Virus record (IMG/VR): IMGVR_UViG_3300013109_000059
Span: 18,732-82,731 of that record
DNA from: a virus
DNA: 64,000 bases
Reading direction: 5' to 3' (one strand)
Of this stretch, positions 46,179 to 53,373 are shown piece by piece. Under the pieces are notes generated by a model. The model was not told the origin of the DNA, did no database searches, and saw only the letters and a program-made list of their open reading frames with translations. A program made the translations under genes and the position numbers. Every line of letters starts with the position of its first letter. Position 1 is the stretch's first letter.

Positions 46179-47365
46179 GACAAGTAAAAAAAGTAAACGT
46201 ATGCCGTAGTTGTGGTTACGATAACATGCCTACAGTATTTGATATGGGTGACTTAAAAATTAATGCATTTATGAAAGAGCCTAACACTGATGTAGGTACT
46301 GCACCACTTACACTTGTGCATTGTCCTGAGTGTGACTTAATACAACTAGACCATACAGTACGTGAGCAAGAGTTATATGAAAACTATTGGTACTTGTCAA
46401 GACTAAACAAAAAGATTGTTGACAATTTAGAAAGCATTACTAAAGCAGTAACTATTAATGACGGAGATATTGTACTAGACATTGGTGCTAATGATGGAAC
46501 CCTATTAAGTTTTTATCCTGACACAGTTACTCGTGTTGGATGTGATCCTGCTAAAAATATTCATAACGAATTAGTTAAGCATACTGACATTATGATACCA
46601 GACTTCTTTAATTGGGATAACTGGATTAGACATGTAGGTTTAACTCGTCGTGCTAATGTAATTACTACAGTAGCTATGTTCTATGACTTAGACGATCCTA
46701 ATGCATTTGTGCAAGACATTGTTCGTGTATTAAGTAAAGACGGTGTGTGGCTATGTCAACTTATGACGGCTCGTCCTATGCTAGACAGTAACGACCTTGG
46801 AAATATTATACACGAACACATAGAGTATTACAGTTACAAGAGCTTAGTAACATTAATGGAAAGACATGGGCTTGAGATATATAAGGTACGTGAGAATGAT
46901 ATCAACGGAGGTAGCTATCAGTTATTCATTAGACATTACAATACTGGCAGTGTAGACTTCCAAGAAGATATTAGTAGTGAACGTATCAGTGCTTGGGCAG
47001 ATAACATTGCAACGAATCGTACAGACACTATGGAGTTTATTCATAGAGAAGTTGCTAATGGTAAAAAGATTTACATAATGGGTGCTAGTACTAAAGGCAA
47101 TACTATTATGCAGTACTATGGATTAGATAGTGATACTATTACTGGAGCGGCTGAAATACATCCAGACAAGGTTGGAAAGTATTTAGTAGGAAGTAGTATT
47201 CCTATTGTACACGAAGATGATGCAAAGAAAGATGCAGACTATTTTCTAGTGTTCCCATTTCATTTTAAAGAATTATTTGTAAACAAGATTATGAAAGACT
47301 GGATAGCTGAAGGTGGACAACTAATATTCTGCACACCAAAGTTTGAGGTAGTTGGTAATGAGTAA
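46175..47365 (+). CDS. Nucleotide-sugar C-methyltransferase (TylCIII/NovU-like)
   Basis: Three domains are visible: an N-terminal zinc-binding domain (CRSCG at residue 10, CPECDLIQL near 50), a central SAM-binding domain (VLDIGANDGTLLSFY) and a C-terminal Rossmann-like domain (KIYIMGASTKGNTIMQYY). The conserved active-site HEHIEYYSYKSL is present near residue 210. This family puts a methyl branch on C3 of dTDP-4-keto-6-deoxy sugars. Full family length (396). Overlaps neighbours by 4-8 bases. Confidence 0.9.
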   Translation: MRQVKKVNVCRSCGYDNMPTVFDMGDLKINAFMKEPNTDVGTAPLTLVHCPECDLIQLDHTVREQELYENYWYLSRLNKKIVDNLESITKAVTINDGDIVLDIGANDGTLLSFYPDTVTRVGCDPAKNIHNELVKHTDIMIPDFFNWDNWIRHVGLTRRANVITTVAMFYDLDDPNAFVQDIVRVLSKDGVWLCQLMTARPMLDSNDLGNIIHEHIEYYSYKSLVTLMERHGLEIYKVRENDINGGSYQLFIRHYNTGSVDFQEDISSERISAWADNIATNRTDTMEFIHREVANGKKIYIMGASTKGNTIMQYYGLDSDTITGAAEIHPDKVGKYLVGSSIPIVHEDDAKKDADYFLVFPFHFKELFVNKIMKDWIAEGGQLIFCTPKFEVVGNE

Positions 47366-48080
47366 AATAGTATTAGCCACAGGTGGGTTTGATCCACTGC
47401 ATGGTGGACACATAGAATACTTTGAAGCGTCTAAGAAGTTAGGTGACAAACTAATTGTAGGTATTAATTCTGATGAGTGGTTAGAACGTAAGAAGGGTAA
47501 AGCATTTATGCCTTGGAACGAACGTGTTAAAATTATAAACAACTTGCAAATGGTAGACGAAGTATTTACATTCATGGATGACGATGACTCTGCGATTAAC
47601 TTTATAAAACAAGTTAAGGCACACTATCCTTACGATCAACTAATCTTTGCTAATGGTGGAGATAGAACTGCAGACAACATTCCAGAAATGATATTTAATG
47701 ATGTTGAATTTGTATTTGGTGTTGGTGGTACTAATAAAATAAATTCTTCTAGTACTATTGGCAGGGTTCAAAGAAATTGGGGTTGGTACAAAATATTATA
47801 TAATGCAATGACTACAAAGGTAAAAGAATTACAAATAGAACCTGGACAGTCAATAAGTGTACAACGTCATTCTAAACGAAATGAATTTTGGTTTGTAGTT
47901 AAGGGAGAATGTACTGCAAATAAAGATGATAAGTCTGTTATACTAACAGCACACAAACAATTTACTGTACCAACTAATACTTGGCACACTTTATATAATC
48001 ATACAAACAAACCTTGTAACATAGTAGAAATACAATATGGAGAGTGTTGTGAGGAATCGGACATCGAACGTTTAGAATAA
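47358..48080 (+). CDS. Cytidylyltransferase-cupin fusion protein
   Basis: Residues 1-130 form a TagD/HldE-type nucleotidyltransferase (TGGFDPLHGGHIEYF near residue 9, SSSTIGR near 135), and residues about 145-235 form a type-2 mannose-6-phosphate isomerase-like cupin (QSISVQRHSKRNEFWFVVKG, PTNTWHTLYN). This joins activation of a sugar or alcohol phosphate to a possible isomerisation. The ATG at 47358 overlaps the stop of the C-methyltransferase. The fusion is not a common bacterial arrangement as far as I know. Confidence 0.8.
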   Translation: MSKIVLATGGFDPLHGGHIEYFEASKKLGDKLIVGINSDEWLERKKGKAFMPWNERVKIINNLQMVDEVFTFMDDDDSAINFIKQVKAHYPYDQLIFANGGDRTADNIPEMIFNDVEFVFGVGGTNKINSSSTIGRVQRNWGWYKILYNAMTTKVKELQIEPGQSISVQRHSKRNEFWFVVKGECTANKDDKSVILTAHKQFTVPTNTWHTLYNHTNKPCNIVEIQYGECCEESDIERLE

Positions 48081-48083
48081 ATA
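48076..48083 (+). promoter_or_regulatory. Possible late promoter (AATAAATA) inside the glycan operon
   Basis: AATAAATA fits NATAAATA and lies eight bases before the HAD gene ATG; the predicted start would leave a leader of about three bases. The region is AT-rich, so chance is a real alternative. Confidence 0.3.
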
Positions 48084-48091
48084 TAATTATA

Positions 48092-48691
48092 ATGATAGAT
48101 ACTATAATATTTGACTTAGACGGAACGTTAGCAGACTGTAAAGAGTTACATCAGATTGCTTTCCGAGATGCTGTTATGGCATTATGCCCAACTGCAAAAT
48201 ATGAAGACGAAGACATAGAAGGTAGACCAACACGTGAGAAGATACGTATACTACACACAATGGGTTATGAGTTTAACGGTGACAAGTTAAACGAGATTAA
48301 ACAAGCACAAACACAAGACCGCTTAGAAGAATATGTGAAGTACAACGAACCGTTATGTAACGAAATGCTACGACTACAAAAGAAATATAAACTATGTTGT
48401 GCAAGTAATGCTACTGCTAATTTTGTACATAGAGCTTTAAAGATTATGCAACTACATCATAGAGGCGATGGGAATCAAGTGTTCACAAAGATTAATACTG
48501 CTACAGACTTTCCAGCAAAGCCAGACACAACAACATTCTTTGATTGTATGCGTTGGACAAAGAGTACACCAGATAATACTATTATATTTGAAGATTCAAT
48601 TGTAGGTATACAATGTGCATTGGCTACAGGTTGTACAACTATACGAGTAGTTGATGTAGCACATACAATTGAAGAAATGAGGAAACTATGA
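48092..48691 (+). CDS. HAD-superfamily phosphatase (beta-phosphoglucomutase-like)
   Basis: Motif I IIFDLDGTLAD (residues 5-15), motif II CASNAT near residue 111, motif III Lys in FPAKPD, and motif IV IIFEDSIVGI near residue 170 are all present. The enzyme should remove or move a phosphate on a sugar, as GmhB does in heptose activation. The 199-residue length fits the family. ATGA overlap with the next gene. Confidence 0.85.
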   Translation: MIDTIIFDLDGTLADCKELHQIAFRDAVMALCPTAKYEDEDIEGRPTREKIRILHTMGYEFNGDKLNEIKQAQTQDRLEEYVKYNEPLCNEMLRLQKKYKLCCASNATANFVHRALKIMQLHHRGDGNQVFTKINTATDFPAKPDTTTFFDCMRWTKSTPDNTIIFEDSIVGIQCALATGCTTIRVVDVAHTIEEMRKL

Positions 48692-49389
48692 AATTAATAA
48701 TGCCAATGGCAGGACTAGGCAGTCGCTTTACAGAACAAGTTAAACCTTTAATACCTGTAGGAGATGTTCCTATGTTTGTACATAGCGAACGTTGCATTGA
48801 ACTAGACTTTGACGAACGTATATTTATTGTACGCAAAGAACATGATATTAAAGCAAGAGTTCTTGAATGGTATCCTGATGCAACTGTAATTGAATTAGAT
48901 TACTTGACAGAAGGCACAGCATGTACTATACTAACAGCACGTGAACATTATGAAGATGGTAGTAGTATCTTTGTTGCTAATTGTGATCAGCATATAGAAT
49001 GGGATAGTGATTGGGCTCAGGCTATAATTGATTCAGGTGTTCCTGGATTAATACCTAACTTTCATTGTCCAGGTGGCAGTAAGAAGTGGAGTTATGCAAT
49101 GGTAGACGATAGACAAAACATTAAACGTGTAGCTGAAAAGGATCCTATTAGCGAATGGGCAACTGTAGGTTATTACTATTGGAAAGACGGAAGACAATTT
49201 ATACAAAGTGTTGATATGATGATGGAAGCTAACGATAGAGTTAATAATGAATTTTATACTTGTCCAGTATACAACTACACATTAAAGATACCAGGCATAG
49301 GTAATGTCAAACACATAGAAGTAGATGTTATGCAAGGTATTGGTACTCCAGAAGACTTAAAAGAATATGAAACAATTTATTGCACATAG
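48688..49389 (+). CDS. Sugar-phosphate nucleotidyltransferase
   Basis: MPMAGLGSRFTEQVKPLIPV at the N-terminus is the NTP-binding signature of sugar nucleotidyltransferases (GxGxR...KP). ANCDQHIEW near residue 93 provides the metal-binding Asp. With 233 residues it lacks the C-terminal beta-helix of longer members. It would activate a sugar phosphate for the pathway. Confidence 0.85.
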   Translation: MKLIMPMAGLGSRFTEQVKPLIPVGDVPMFVHSERCIELDFDERIFIVRKEHDIKARVLEWYPDATVIELDYLTEGTACTILTAREHYEDGSSIFVANCDQHIEWDSDWAQAIIDSGVPGLIPNFHCPGGSKKWSYAMVDDRQNIKRVAEKDPISEWATVGYYYWKDGRQFIQSVDMMMEANDRVNNEFYTCPVYNYTLKIPGIGNVKHIEVDVMQGIGTPEDLKEYETIYCT

Positions 49390-49804
49390 AGGAAACACAG
49401 AAGGACCACAACCTGAGTTTGAGAATACTATTGAATACTTAAACCACGCATATGATTTGTGTGGTGGTATTGAATGTGATATACGAACCTACAATGGCAA
49501 ACTATATTACGGACACGACGAACCAATAGAGTTAGTAGATACAAATCTCATTAGACAATATCATTGGTTCTGTCATGCTAAAGATTTAGAATCCCTATCA
49601 ACATTAATAGCATTTGGAGCAAATACATTTTGGCATCAAAAGGATACAGTTACAATTACTACTAAAGGATACATTTGGTGTTACCCACACGTACATCTAC
49701 AAGACTCACACAGAGCTATCTGGACTGACTTTGATGATGAGTTTACTAGTATGGATCAGATTGGTGGGTGGGGATTATGCAGTGACCGTCTACCAACTAG
49801 TTAA
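49367..49804 (+). CDS. Glycerophosphodiester phosphodiesterase-like protein (GDPD), short
   Basis: FIAHRGN (residues 4-10) with FENTIEYLN, IECDIR (residues 36-41) and YGHDEP give the His, Glu-x-Asp and His active-site set of GDPD-type TIM barrels. At 145 residues it covers only about half of a normal barrel (about 250), as in other phage members. It overlaps the nucleotidyltransferase by 23 bases and ends the long plus-strand operon, meeting a convergent minus-strand gene. Confidence 0.7.
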   Translation: MKQFIAHRGNTEGPQPEFENTIEYLNHAYDLCGGIECDIRTYNGKLYYGHDEPIELVDTNLIRQYHWFCHAKDLESLSTLIAFGANTFWHQKDTVTITTKGYIWCYPHVHLQDSHRAIWTDFDDEFTSMDQIGGWGLCSDRLPTS

Positions 49805-49958
49805 TTATAATTGGTAATACCCACAACTTGGCAATTGCCCAAATCAATATAGGACTTATTACAAACAATGCAAAGTAAACGTCACGTTGACTTGGCTTAA
49901 TCCATTTTACTTCCTGTGGGTCTTTGTTAAGATACCTCAATCGTCTTGAACCTTTCAT
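49797..49958 (-). CDS. Small membrane protein, 53 aa
   Basis: The frame begins MKGSRRLRYLNKD and has one hydrophobic segment (VYFALFVISPILIWAIAKLW) before a short end. Its ATG overlaps the stop of the preceding minus-strand frame (ATGA), so it is the last of a three-gene operon. It overlaps the convergent GDPD gene by eight bases. No family recognised. Confidence 0.6.
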   Translation of the reverse strand: MKGSRRLRYLNKDPQEVKWIKPSQRDVYFALFVISPILIWAIAKLWVLPIIIN

Positions 49959-50119
49959 CTAAATGGTCTCCTGTGATTTAGTCTATGTTCCTCTGCTAAT
50001 GCTTTCTCAGACTTCCATACATATCGTAGCACAGAAACCCCTAACAATACAATTAGTAACATATATAATATGGGATGTGAATTGAACAATTCGTCGCGAA
50101 GTGTAGTTACCCAGTTCAT
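49955..50119 (-). CDS. Small membrane protein, 54 aa
   Basis: The product begins MNWVTTLRDELF, has a single membrane segment (ILYMLLIVLLGVSVLRYVW) and a charged C-terminal tail. It overlaps both neighbours by four bases. A CAGGAG lies before the next gene. Function unknown. Confidence 0.6.
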   Translation of the reverse strand: MNWVTTLRDELFNSHPILYMLLIVLLGVSVLRYVWKSEKALAEEHRLNHRRPFR

Positions 50120-50325
50120 GATTTAGCCTTCAGATGTTTATACACCTTACCCCATGCACGTTCATGCATGAAGTATACCACAAACTTTATAACTGCGTCA
50201 ATGCTGGCTATACTGCCTGCTATTGTTGCGTTGCCTGTTAGGGCTAACGATATACAGAATGTTATAGCAACACTCAATATACGATAGCTAATGCTCTTGT
50301 ACAAATGTACATGTAATGCTCTCAT
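50116..50325 (-). CDS. DUF2061-like small membrane protein
   Basis: The 69-residue protein (KSISYRILSVAITFCISLAL, then IDAVIKFVVYFMHERAWGKV) matches DUF2061, a family of two-segment membrane proteins with the ending YYLHERxW. The biochemical role of the family is not known; it is often near sulfur or phage accessory genes. First of three minus-strand membrane genes. AGGA precedes the ATG by about three bases. Confidence 0.8.
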   Translation of the reverse strand: MRALHVHLYKSISYRILSVAITFCISLALTGNATIAGSIASIDAVIKFVVYFMHERAWGKVYKHLKAKS

Positions 50326-50459
50326 ATCCTATTCTCTTTTATTAAGTGTATAGTCTTTCCTGAGGATTCACATATACGTCTTGCTATTAGTATTTAAGTA
50401 TAACCAGCTCGGTATTAACTTATACTAGTATACCAAGAGTTCTTACCCAATAAAAACAC

Positions 50460-50487
50460 TTGACAAATCTAATATAAGTGCTATAGT
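50460..50487 (+). promoter_or_regulatory. Sigma70 promoter with near-leaderless lipoprotein gene
   Basis: TTGACA (50460-50465), 16-base spacer, TATAGT (50482-50487). The ATG at 50493 lies five bases after the -10 box, so the transcript would start at or next to the ATG. No Shine-Dalgarno is visible. Confidence 0.6.
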
Positions 50488-50492
50488 ATAGA

Positions 50493-50711
50493 ATGAAAAA
50501 TTTACTATTAATATTAATACTTGCAATCGCAACTAGTGGTTGTGCTGTTGTACAATCAGTTACAAACTTACCACCAAATCCTGCTATATCTTTTGGAAAG
50601 AAATGTAGTGTGGACGAAGAAGGTAATGTAGTCTACAGTTCTATTTGGATATACAATAAAGAATCTGGACTACAAGCATCCAAAGAAGCCTGCAAAATCC
50701 TTAAAAAATAA
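50493..50711 (+). CDS. Small lipoprotein, 72 aa
   Basis: A lipoprotein signal is clear: MKNLLLILILAIATSGC, with lipobox TSGC and Cys at residue 17. The mature part is about 55 residues, with a conserved-looking SFGKKCSVDEEGNVVYSS stretch. It would sit in the inner leaflet of the outer membrane or on the inner membrane. It might act in superinfection exclusion or lysis, which is inference. Confidence 0.75.
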   Translation: MKNLLLILILAIATSGCAVVQSVTNLPPNPAISFGKKCSVDEEGNVVYSSIWIYNKESGLQASKEACKILKK

Positions 50712-50714
50712 TAC

Positions 50715-50742
50715 TTGACAAATAGCTAATCTGTTGTATACT
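50715..50742 (+). promoter_or_regulatory. Sigma70 promoter with no downstream gene
   Basis: TTGACA (50715-50720), 16 bases, TATACT (50737-50742). The following 400 bases have no reading frame of use on this strand, so it should drive an untranslated RNA. Confidence 0.7.
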
Positions 50743-50748
50743 GTTCTA

Positions 50749-51050
50749 TTGGGCTGTGAGTACAGGCAGATGCAAACTGTCACCTTTATTATTAAAGCAG
50801 GCAAACACAGCACCATTATTTTTTTATAAGGGAATCGCCTTAAAAAACAAAAAATAAGATTCCCAGACCCTAAGGTGCAAGTTAGGGATATCATATTCTT
50901 GCATGTAACTACGTAGTCGAGGCCTGCAGATGTACGTTCTGGTTGGAAGGTTACTCCATAAGAACTCTTGCCTTAAGGTATGAACGAATACTTTGTTTGG
51001 ATTTGATTTGCGAGTGTACCAACCCTTTGAACAGCGAAGCTCTGCACAAA
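50749..51050 (+). ncRNA. Candidate small structured RNA(s)
   Basis: The predicted transcript starts GGGCTGTG and folds at once into a stem GTG-ACAG/CTGT-CAC with a 3-base bulge (50755-50783). About 30 bases later come a T-run (50817-50825), then GGGAATC/GATTCCC (50830-50864, A-rich 21-base loop) and directly CCCTAA/TTAGGG (50868-50887, 8-base loop). The region between 50712 and 51144 has no coding frame. The T-run could end a short RNA of about 75 bases, with the second structured part as read-through. It does not show 6S, tmRNA or tRNA signatures. The 3-prime end is not defined. Confidence 0.45.
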
Positions 51051-51144
51051 AAATTTTTTACCCCCTTATTTTTAACTTATAGAGAATAGACCTAATAGTG
51101 TACATAGGTCCTTTGACGGTACTGTATATAGTGAGTAGAATAGT

Positions 51145-51600
51145 TTAAATGAGTCTTAAATGACTAGATGTAGTAGTGTATTGCCTTGAGCCTGGACCTA
51201 GTATTGTATCCCAATATTCCACTTTACTAATATGTGATTGGAATACTTTCTTATACCAGAGTTCCGTGTATTGATGTTTAGGATTAAGTATAGTATCCAA
51301 TCCAACATCCGCAACGTGATCACTCCAATTGAAAGTAGCAAACACGTCAAATAGTTCTCTCACACTCAATGAGTTCCAATGATGTACTATTCGTTTTAAC
51401 TTGAATCCAAAGTCCTCACATACAAGTTCATAGTCTTTGCTTAGTGGATGTACTGCAAATACAACCTGACTGTGCCTCTTCTTGTCGTCTAATATTTGAT
51501 TGTATGGATGTCCCATAGTCACATGTCGATAATCTGCTCCTATACACATTAAGTCGTGTAAACAAGCGTGTCCGTGTATGTAGTGGAAGTGTGTTTGCAT
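51145..51600 (-). CDS. Hypothetical protein, 151 aa, from a leaderless late message
   Basis: The protein is His- and Asp-rich (MQTHFHYIHGHACLHD, GADYRHVTMGH) and unrecognised; a metallohydrolase-like HxH start is possible but not supported by further motifs. A late octamer AATAAATA on the minus strand ends exactly five bases before the ATG, as with gp25, so it should be a late gene with a leaderless mRNA. Confidence 0.6.
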   Translation of the reverse strand: MQTHFHYIHGHACLHDLMCIGADYRHVTMGHPYNQILDDKKRHSQVVFAVHPLSKDYELVCEDFGFKLKRIVHHWNSLSVRELFDVFATFNWSDHVADVGLDTILNPKHQYTELWYKKVFQSHISKVEYWDTILGPGSRQYTTTSSHLRLI

Positions 51601-51605
51601 ACAGT

Positions 51606-51613
51606 TATTTATT
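51606..51613 (-). promoter_or_regulatory. Late promoter giving a leaderless 151-aa gene message
   Basis: Minus strand AATAAATA, then ACTGT, then ATG. The layout equals CATAAATA-GTTGT-ATG before gp25. Confidence 0.55.
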
Positions 51614-51745
51614 GTATGGAGCAGACATAAGATGCCGTAGGCGCATGACCTTTTCCTTTACAGTAAAATGCCGAAAAAATTGCTAGTAAATTTTTTTATA
51701 TACAAAAGTAAAAATATCAATCTAAATAGCATAATCCTTATAGTG

Positions 51746-51763
51746 GACATAGTAGAGAATAGT
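51746..51763 (+). repeat. Left arm of an 18-bp inverted repeat
   Basis: GACATAGTAGAGAATAGT is the exact reverse complement of 54701-54718. The pair brackets about 3 kb of small genes and palindromes. Confidence 0.75.
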
Positions 51764-51827
51764 TAGAATAGTTATAACATAGTAAAGAACTGTATATCAA
51801 GGTCTAATTATATCCCTTGTAGGAACA

Positions 51828-51846
51828 GTTATTCAAATTGAATAAC
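51828..51846. repeat. 19-bp palindrome (operator-like)
   Basis: GTTATTCAA-A-TTGAATAAC has two perfect 9-bp arms around one base. The short AT-rich dyad has the look of a repressor operator. Confidence 0.55.
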
Positions 51847-52011
51847 AATACCTTTCGGTTTACTTATAGTATACAGAATGATCTTTTGTACAGAATTGTG
51901 AAAAAATACAGAATTTTGTTGGGCGCCATTCAAAATTTTCACCGACCTCTAGCTGTGCCATTAGACCTCACCGGTTTTGGGAATCTGATTTAATTTTTAT
52001 TGAATTGTTTT

Positions 52012-52031
52012 TTTTGCATACGTATGCAAAA
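52012..52031. repeat. Palindrome TTTTGCATACGTATGCAAAA, copy 1
   Basis: A perfect 20-bp palindrome with the core TTGCATACGTATGCAA, which occurs again at 53000-53015 and 53172-53187. Confidence 0.75.
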
Positions 52032-52082
52032 GTCAGAAGGCTAGACACCAAGATGTCTTATTATTTAAATTATATTAGATTA

Positions 52083-52211
52083 TTATTTCTTCACAAGTCT
52101 TCTCTTTGACTCTACCTTAACTAATCTGCTCAGCATAAGTTCATGCTTAATAACAATAAGCAATGTACACATACCGGCCCCTACTATTGATAACGTAATA
52201 AAGTATTCCAT
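52083..52211 (-). CDS. Small membrane protein, 42 aa
   Basis: The frame MEYFITLSIVGAG continues into one membrane segment (to about residue 22) and a basic tail (SKRRLVKK). It is the last gene of a minus-strand operon behind the perfect promoter at 52772-52800. No family known. Confidence 0.5.
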   Translation of the reverse strand: MEYFITLSIVGAGMCTLLIVIKHELMLSRLVKVESKRRLVKK

Positions 52212-52216
52212 ATCGC

Positions 52217-52288
52217 TTAGTACCAACCCATCTCGATATGCAATACAAGGTTAGCAATCATCACACCTACTACTAATAGTTCTGACAT
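52217..52288 (-). CDS. Micro-ORF, 23 aa, hydrophobic
   Basis: A 23-codon hydrophobic peptide (MSELLVVGVMIANLV...) whose ATG overlaps the stop of the 54-residue gene (TAATG). The GAGGAG before it is well placed. It may be a real membrane peptide, but it is short enough for doubt. Confidence 0.4.
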   Translation of the reverse strand: MSELLVVGVMIANLVLHIEMGWY

Positions 52289-52452
52289 TACTTGCTCCTC
52301 TTAACAGCACTCACAGGCAACTTATAACAACTGCCTGGACATTCAAATACTGTTATCCAAGGCCCCTCGACCTTAGTAACAGTTCCCCTTATAGTTCTGC
52401 TCGCCGTATTGGTGAACTTAACTGTATCATCAACTGCGATTGCTTTACGCAT
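52288..52452 (-). CDS. Small SH3-like protein, 54 aa (paralogue of upstream gene)
   Basis: The product (MRKAIAVDDTVKFTNTASR...) resembles the C-terminal half of the 97-residue protein just upstream: VDDTVKFT/VGDAVEFT, RGTVTKV/TGTVTKK, YKLPVSAV/WRVPASLL. Both look like small KOW/SH3-type beta barrels. The ATG overlaps the stop of that gene and GGAGG lies upstream. The two are probably a tandem duplication. Confidence 0.65.
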   Translation of the reverse strand: MRKAIAVDDTVKFTNTASRTIRGTVTKVEGPWITVFECPGSCYKLPVSAVKRSK

Positions 52453-52738
52453 TCTCAACCTCCGCAACTCTTAATAAGCTGGCTGGCACTCTCCATTTGC
52501 CCTTACCAGTATCAACTGTAACGTTCTTAATTGCTTTCTTGGTTACAGTTCCTGTAACTAATACTCCACCACGTCCAGTAAATTCAACGGCATCGCCTAC
52601 ATTAAATGAACTAACTGCTTTCCTTGCAATACGAGTTCTACGTAATTTAATAGCTTCTACGACTGCATTCACCTGATCGTTAGTCATATTGTGTATTAAA
52701 CCGAATACATCTGTTAGCATTTTATCTGTTACTGTCAT
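52445..52738 (-). CDS. SH3/KOW-like small protein with N-terminal helix, 97 aa
   Basis: The N-terminal 45 residues are helical (LTDVFGLIHNMTNDQVNAV, then a run of Arg/Lys) and the C-terminal half is a barrel-like segment (FNVGDAVEFTGRGG, TGTVTKK). The combination suggests nucleic-acid or ribosome binding. AGGAG is nine bases before the ATG and a fully consensus sigma70 promoter lies just upstream, so this is a strong early gene. No exact family name. Confidence 0.7.
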   Translation of the reverse strand: MTVTDKMLTDVFGLIHNMTNDQVNAVVEAIKLRRTRIARKAVSSFNVGDAVEFTGRGGVLVTGTVTKKAIKNVTVDTGKGKWRVPASLLRVAEVENA

Positions 52739-52771
52739 AATTGTCGCTCCTTTATTGTATAATATAAGTAT

Positions 52772-52800
52772 ATTATAACATAAGATGTCTTGGTTGTCAA
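52772..52800 (-). promoter_or_regulatory. Perfect consensus sigma70 promoter, minus strand
   Basis: TTGACA (52800-52795), exactly 17 bases, TATAAT (52777-52772) on the minus strand. Both boxes and the spacer are ideal. It drives the four small genes down to 52083. Confidence 0.9.
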
Positions 52801-53263
52801 CCAGAACTACCGTTATTGACCTAGATACTTGGCCGAATTGTTAGACATCTTGGTGAGAACCACGGTGGTTTAGCGTTTATCAATCGGCATTAGCGTGAGA
52901 TAATAGGTATTATATGCGTATGACATGTCATTATGCGTGGGTTCCATGTTACTTTTTGTTGTATTTTTACAACAATTGTTGCAATAATGCGACAATCCGT
53001 TGCATACGTATGCAATAGATCTCCGATCTATCAAAGAATTTAACATAACAACTCAATTATGCGTACCGAATTGTAGCGTTTGCGTGGCGGTCCAGCGTAT
53101 GCGTGACGGCCGAAGGCCGGCTAAGTCATTGATTTATAAGGATTTTTCAGACTTCCATGTTACTATTTGCGTTGCATACGTATGCAATATGCGTATGACA
53201 TGTCATTTATGCGTTGATCCAGCGTTAGCCGGCCGGTTTCCAGCGTATGAATTAGTCAAAAGA
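52801..53263. repeat. Palindrome and direct-repeat zone
   Basis: A non-coding zone of higher GC built from repeated words: TTGCATACGTATGCAA at 53000-53015 and 53172-53187; ATGACATGTCAT inside ATGCGTATGACATGTCATT at 52915-52932 and 53190-53207; TCCATGTTACT at 52942 and 53154; TCCAGCGT at 53091, 53218 and 53239; and the hairpin CGGCC-GAA-GGCCG at 53107-53119. GCGTATG recurs throughout. The layout resembles an origin, a partition/packaging site or a multi-operator control region. Confidence 0.65.
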
Positions 53264-53294
53264 AACCCGCTAACACGGTCTACATTAGCGGGTT
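53264..53294 (-). terminator. Rho-independent terminator, minus strand
   Basis: A perfect 10-bp stem AACCCGCTAA/TTAGCGGGTT with an 11-base loop, followed on the minus strand by TCTTTT. It ends the transcript of the gene at 53374-53592. Confidence 0.75.
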
Positions 53295-53373
53295 GTATAG
53301 TTAGTTAAGGAGCCAACCCCATAACACAAGGGATGGTGACCGTTTTTATACTGTAGATATCCAGCTATCTACA

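Larger units (their letters stand above)
51614..52082. other. Non-coding stretch rich in inverted repeats
   Basis: No credible gene is seen here. It contains many copies of TAGTA/GAATAG-like words, an 18-base arm shared with 54701-54718, a 19-base palindrome at 51828-51846 and a 20-base palindrome at 52012-52031. A minus-strand hairpin AGACA/TGTCT at about 52042-52058 follows the small operon from 52738. Confidence 0.5.

Noticed and set aside
52801-53263. CRISPR array
   Set aside because: Repeats are palindromes and short words at irregular distances, with no regular repeat-spacer period and no cas genes.
53000-53308. Plus-strand 102-codon frame across the palindrome zone
   Set aside because: Its sequence is made of the repeated words and a terminator hairpin, has no ribosome binding site, and its composition is not protein-like.
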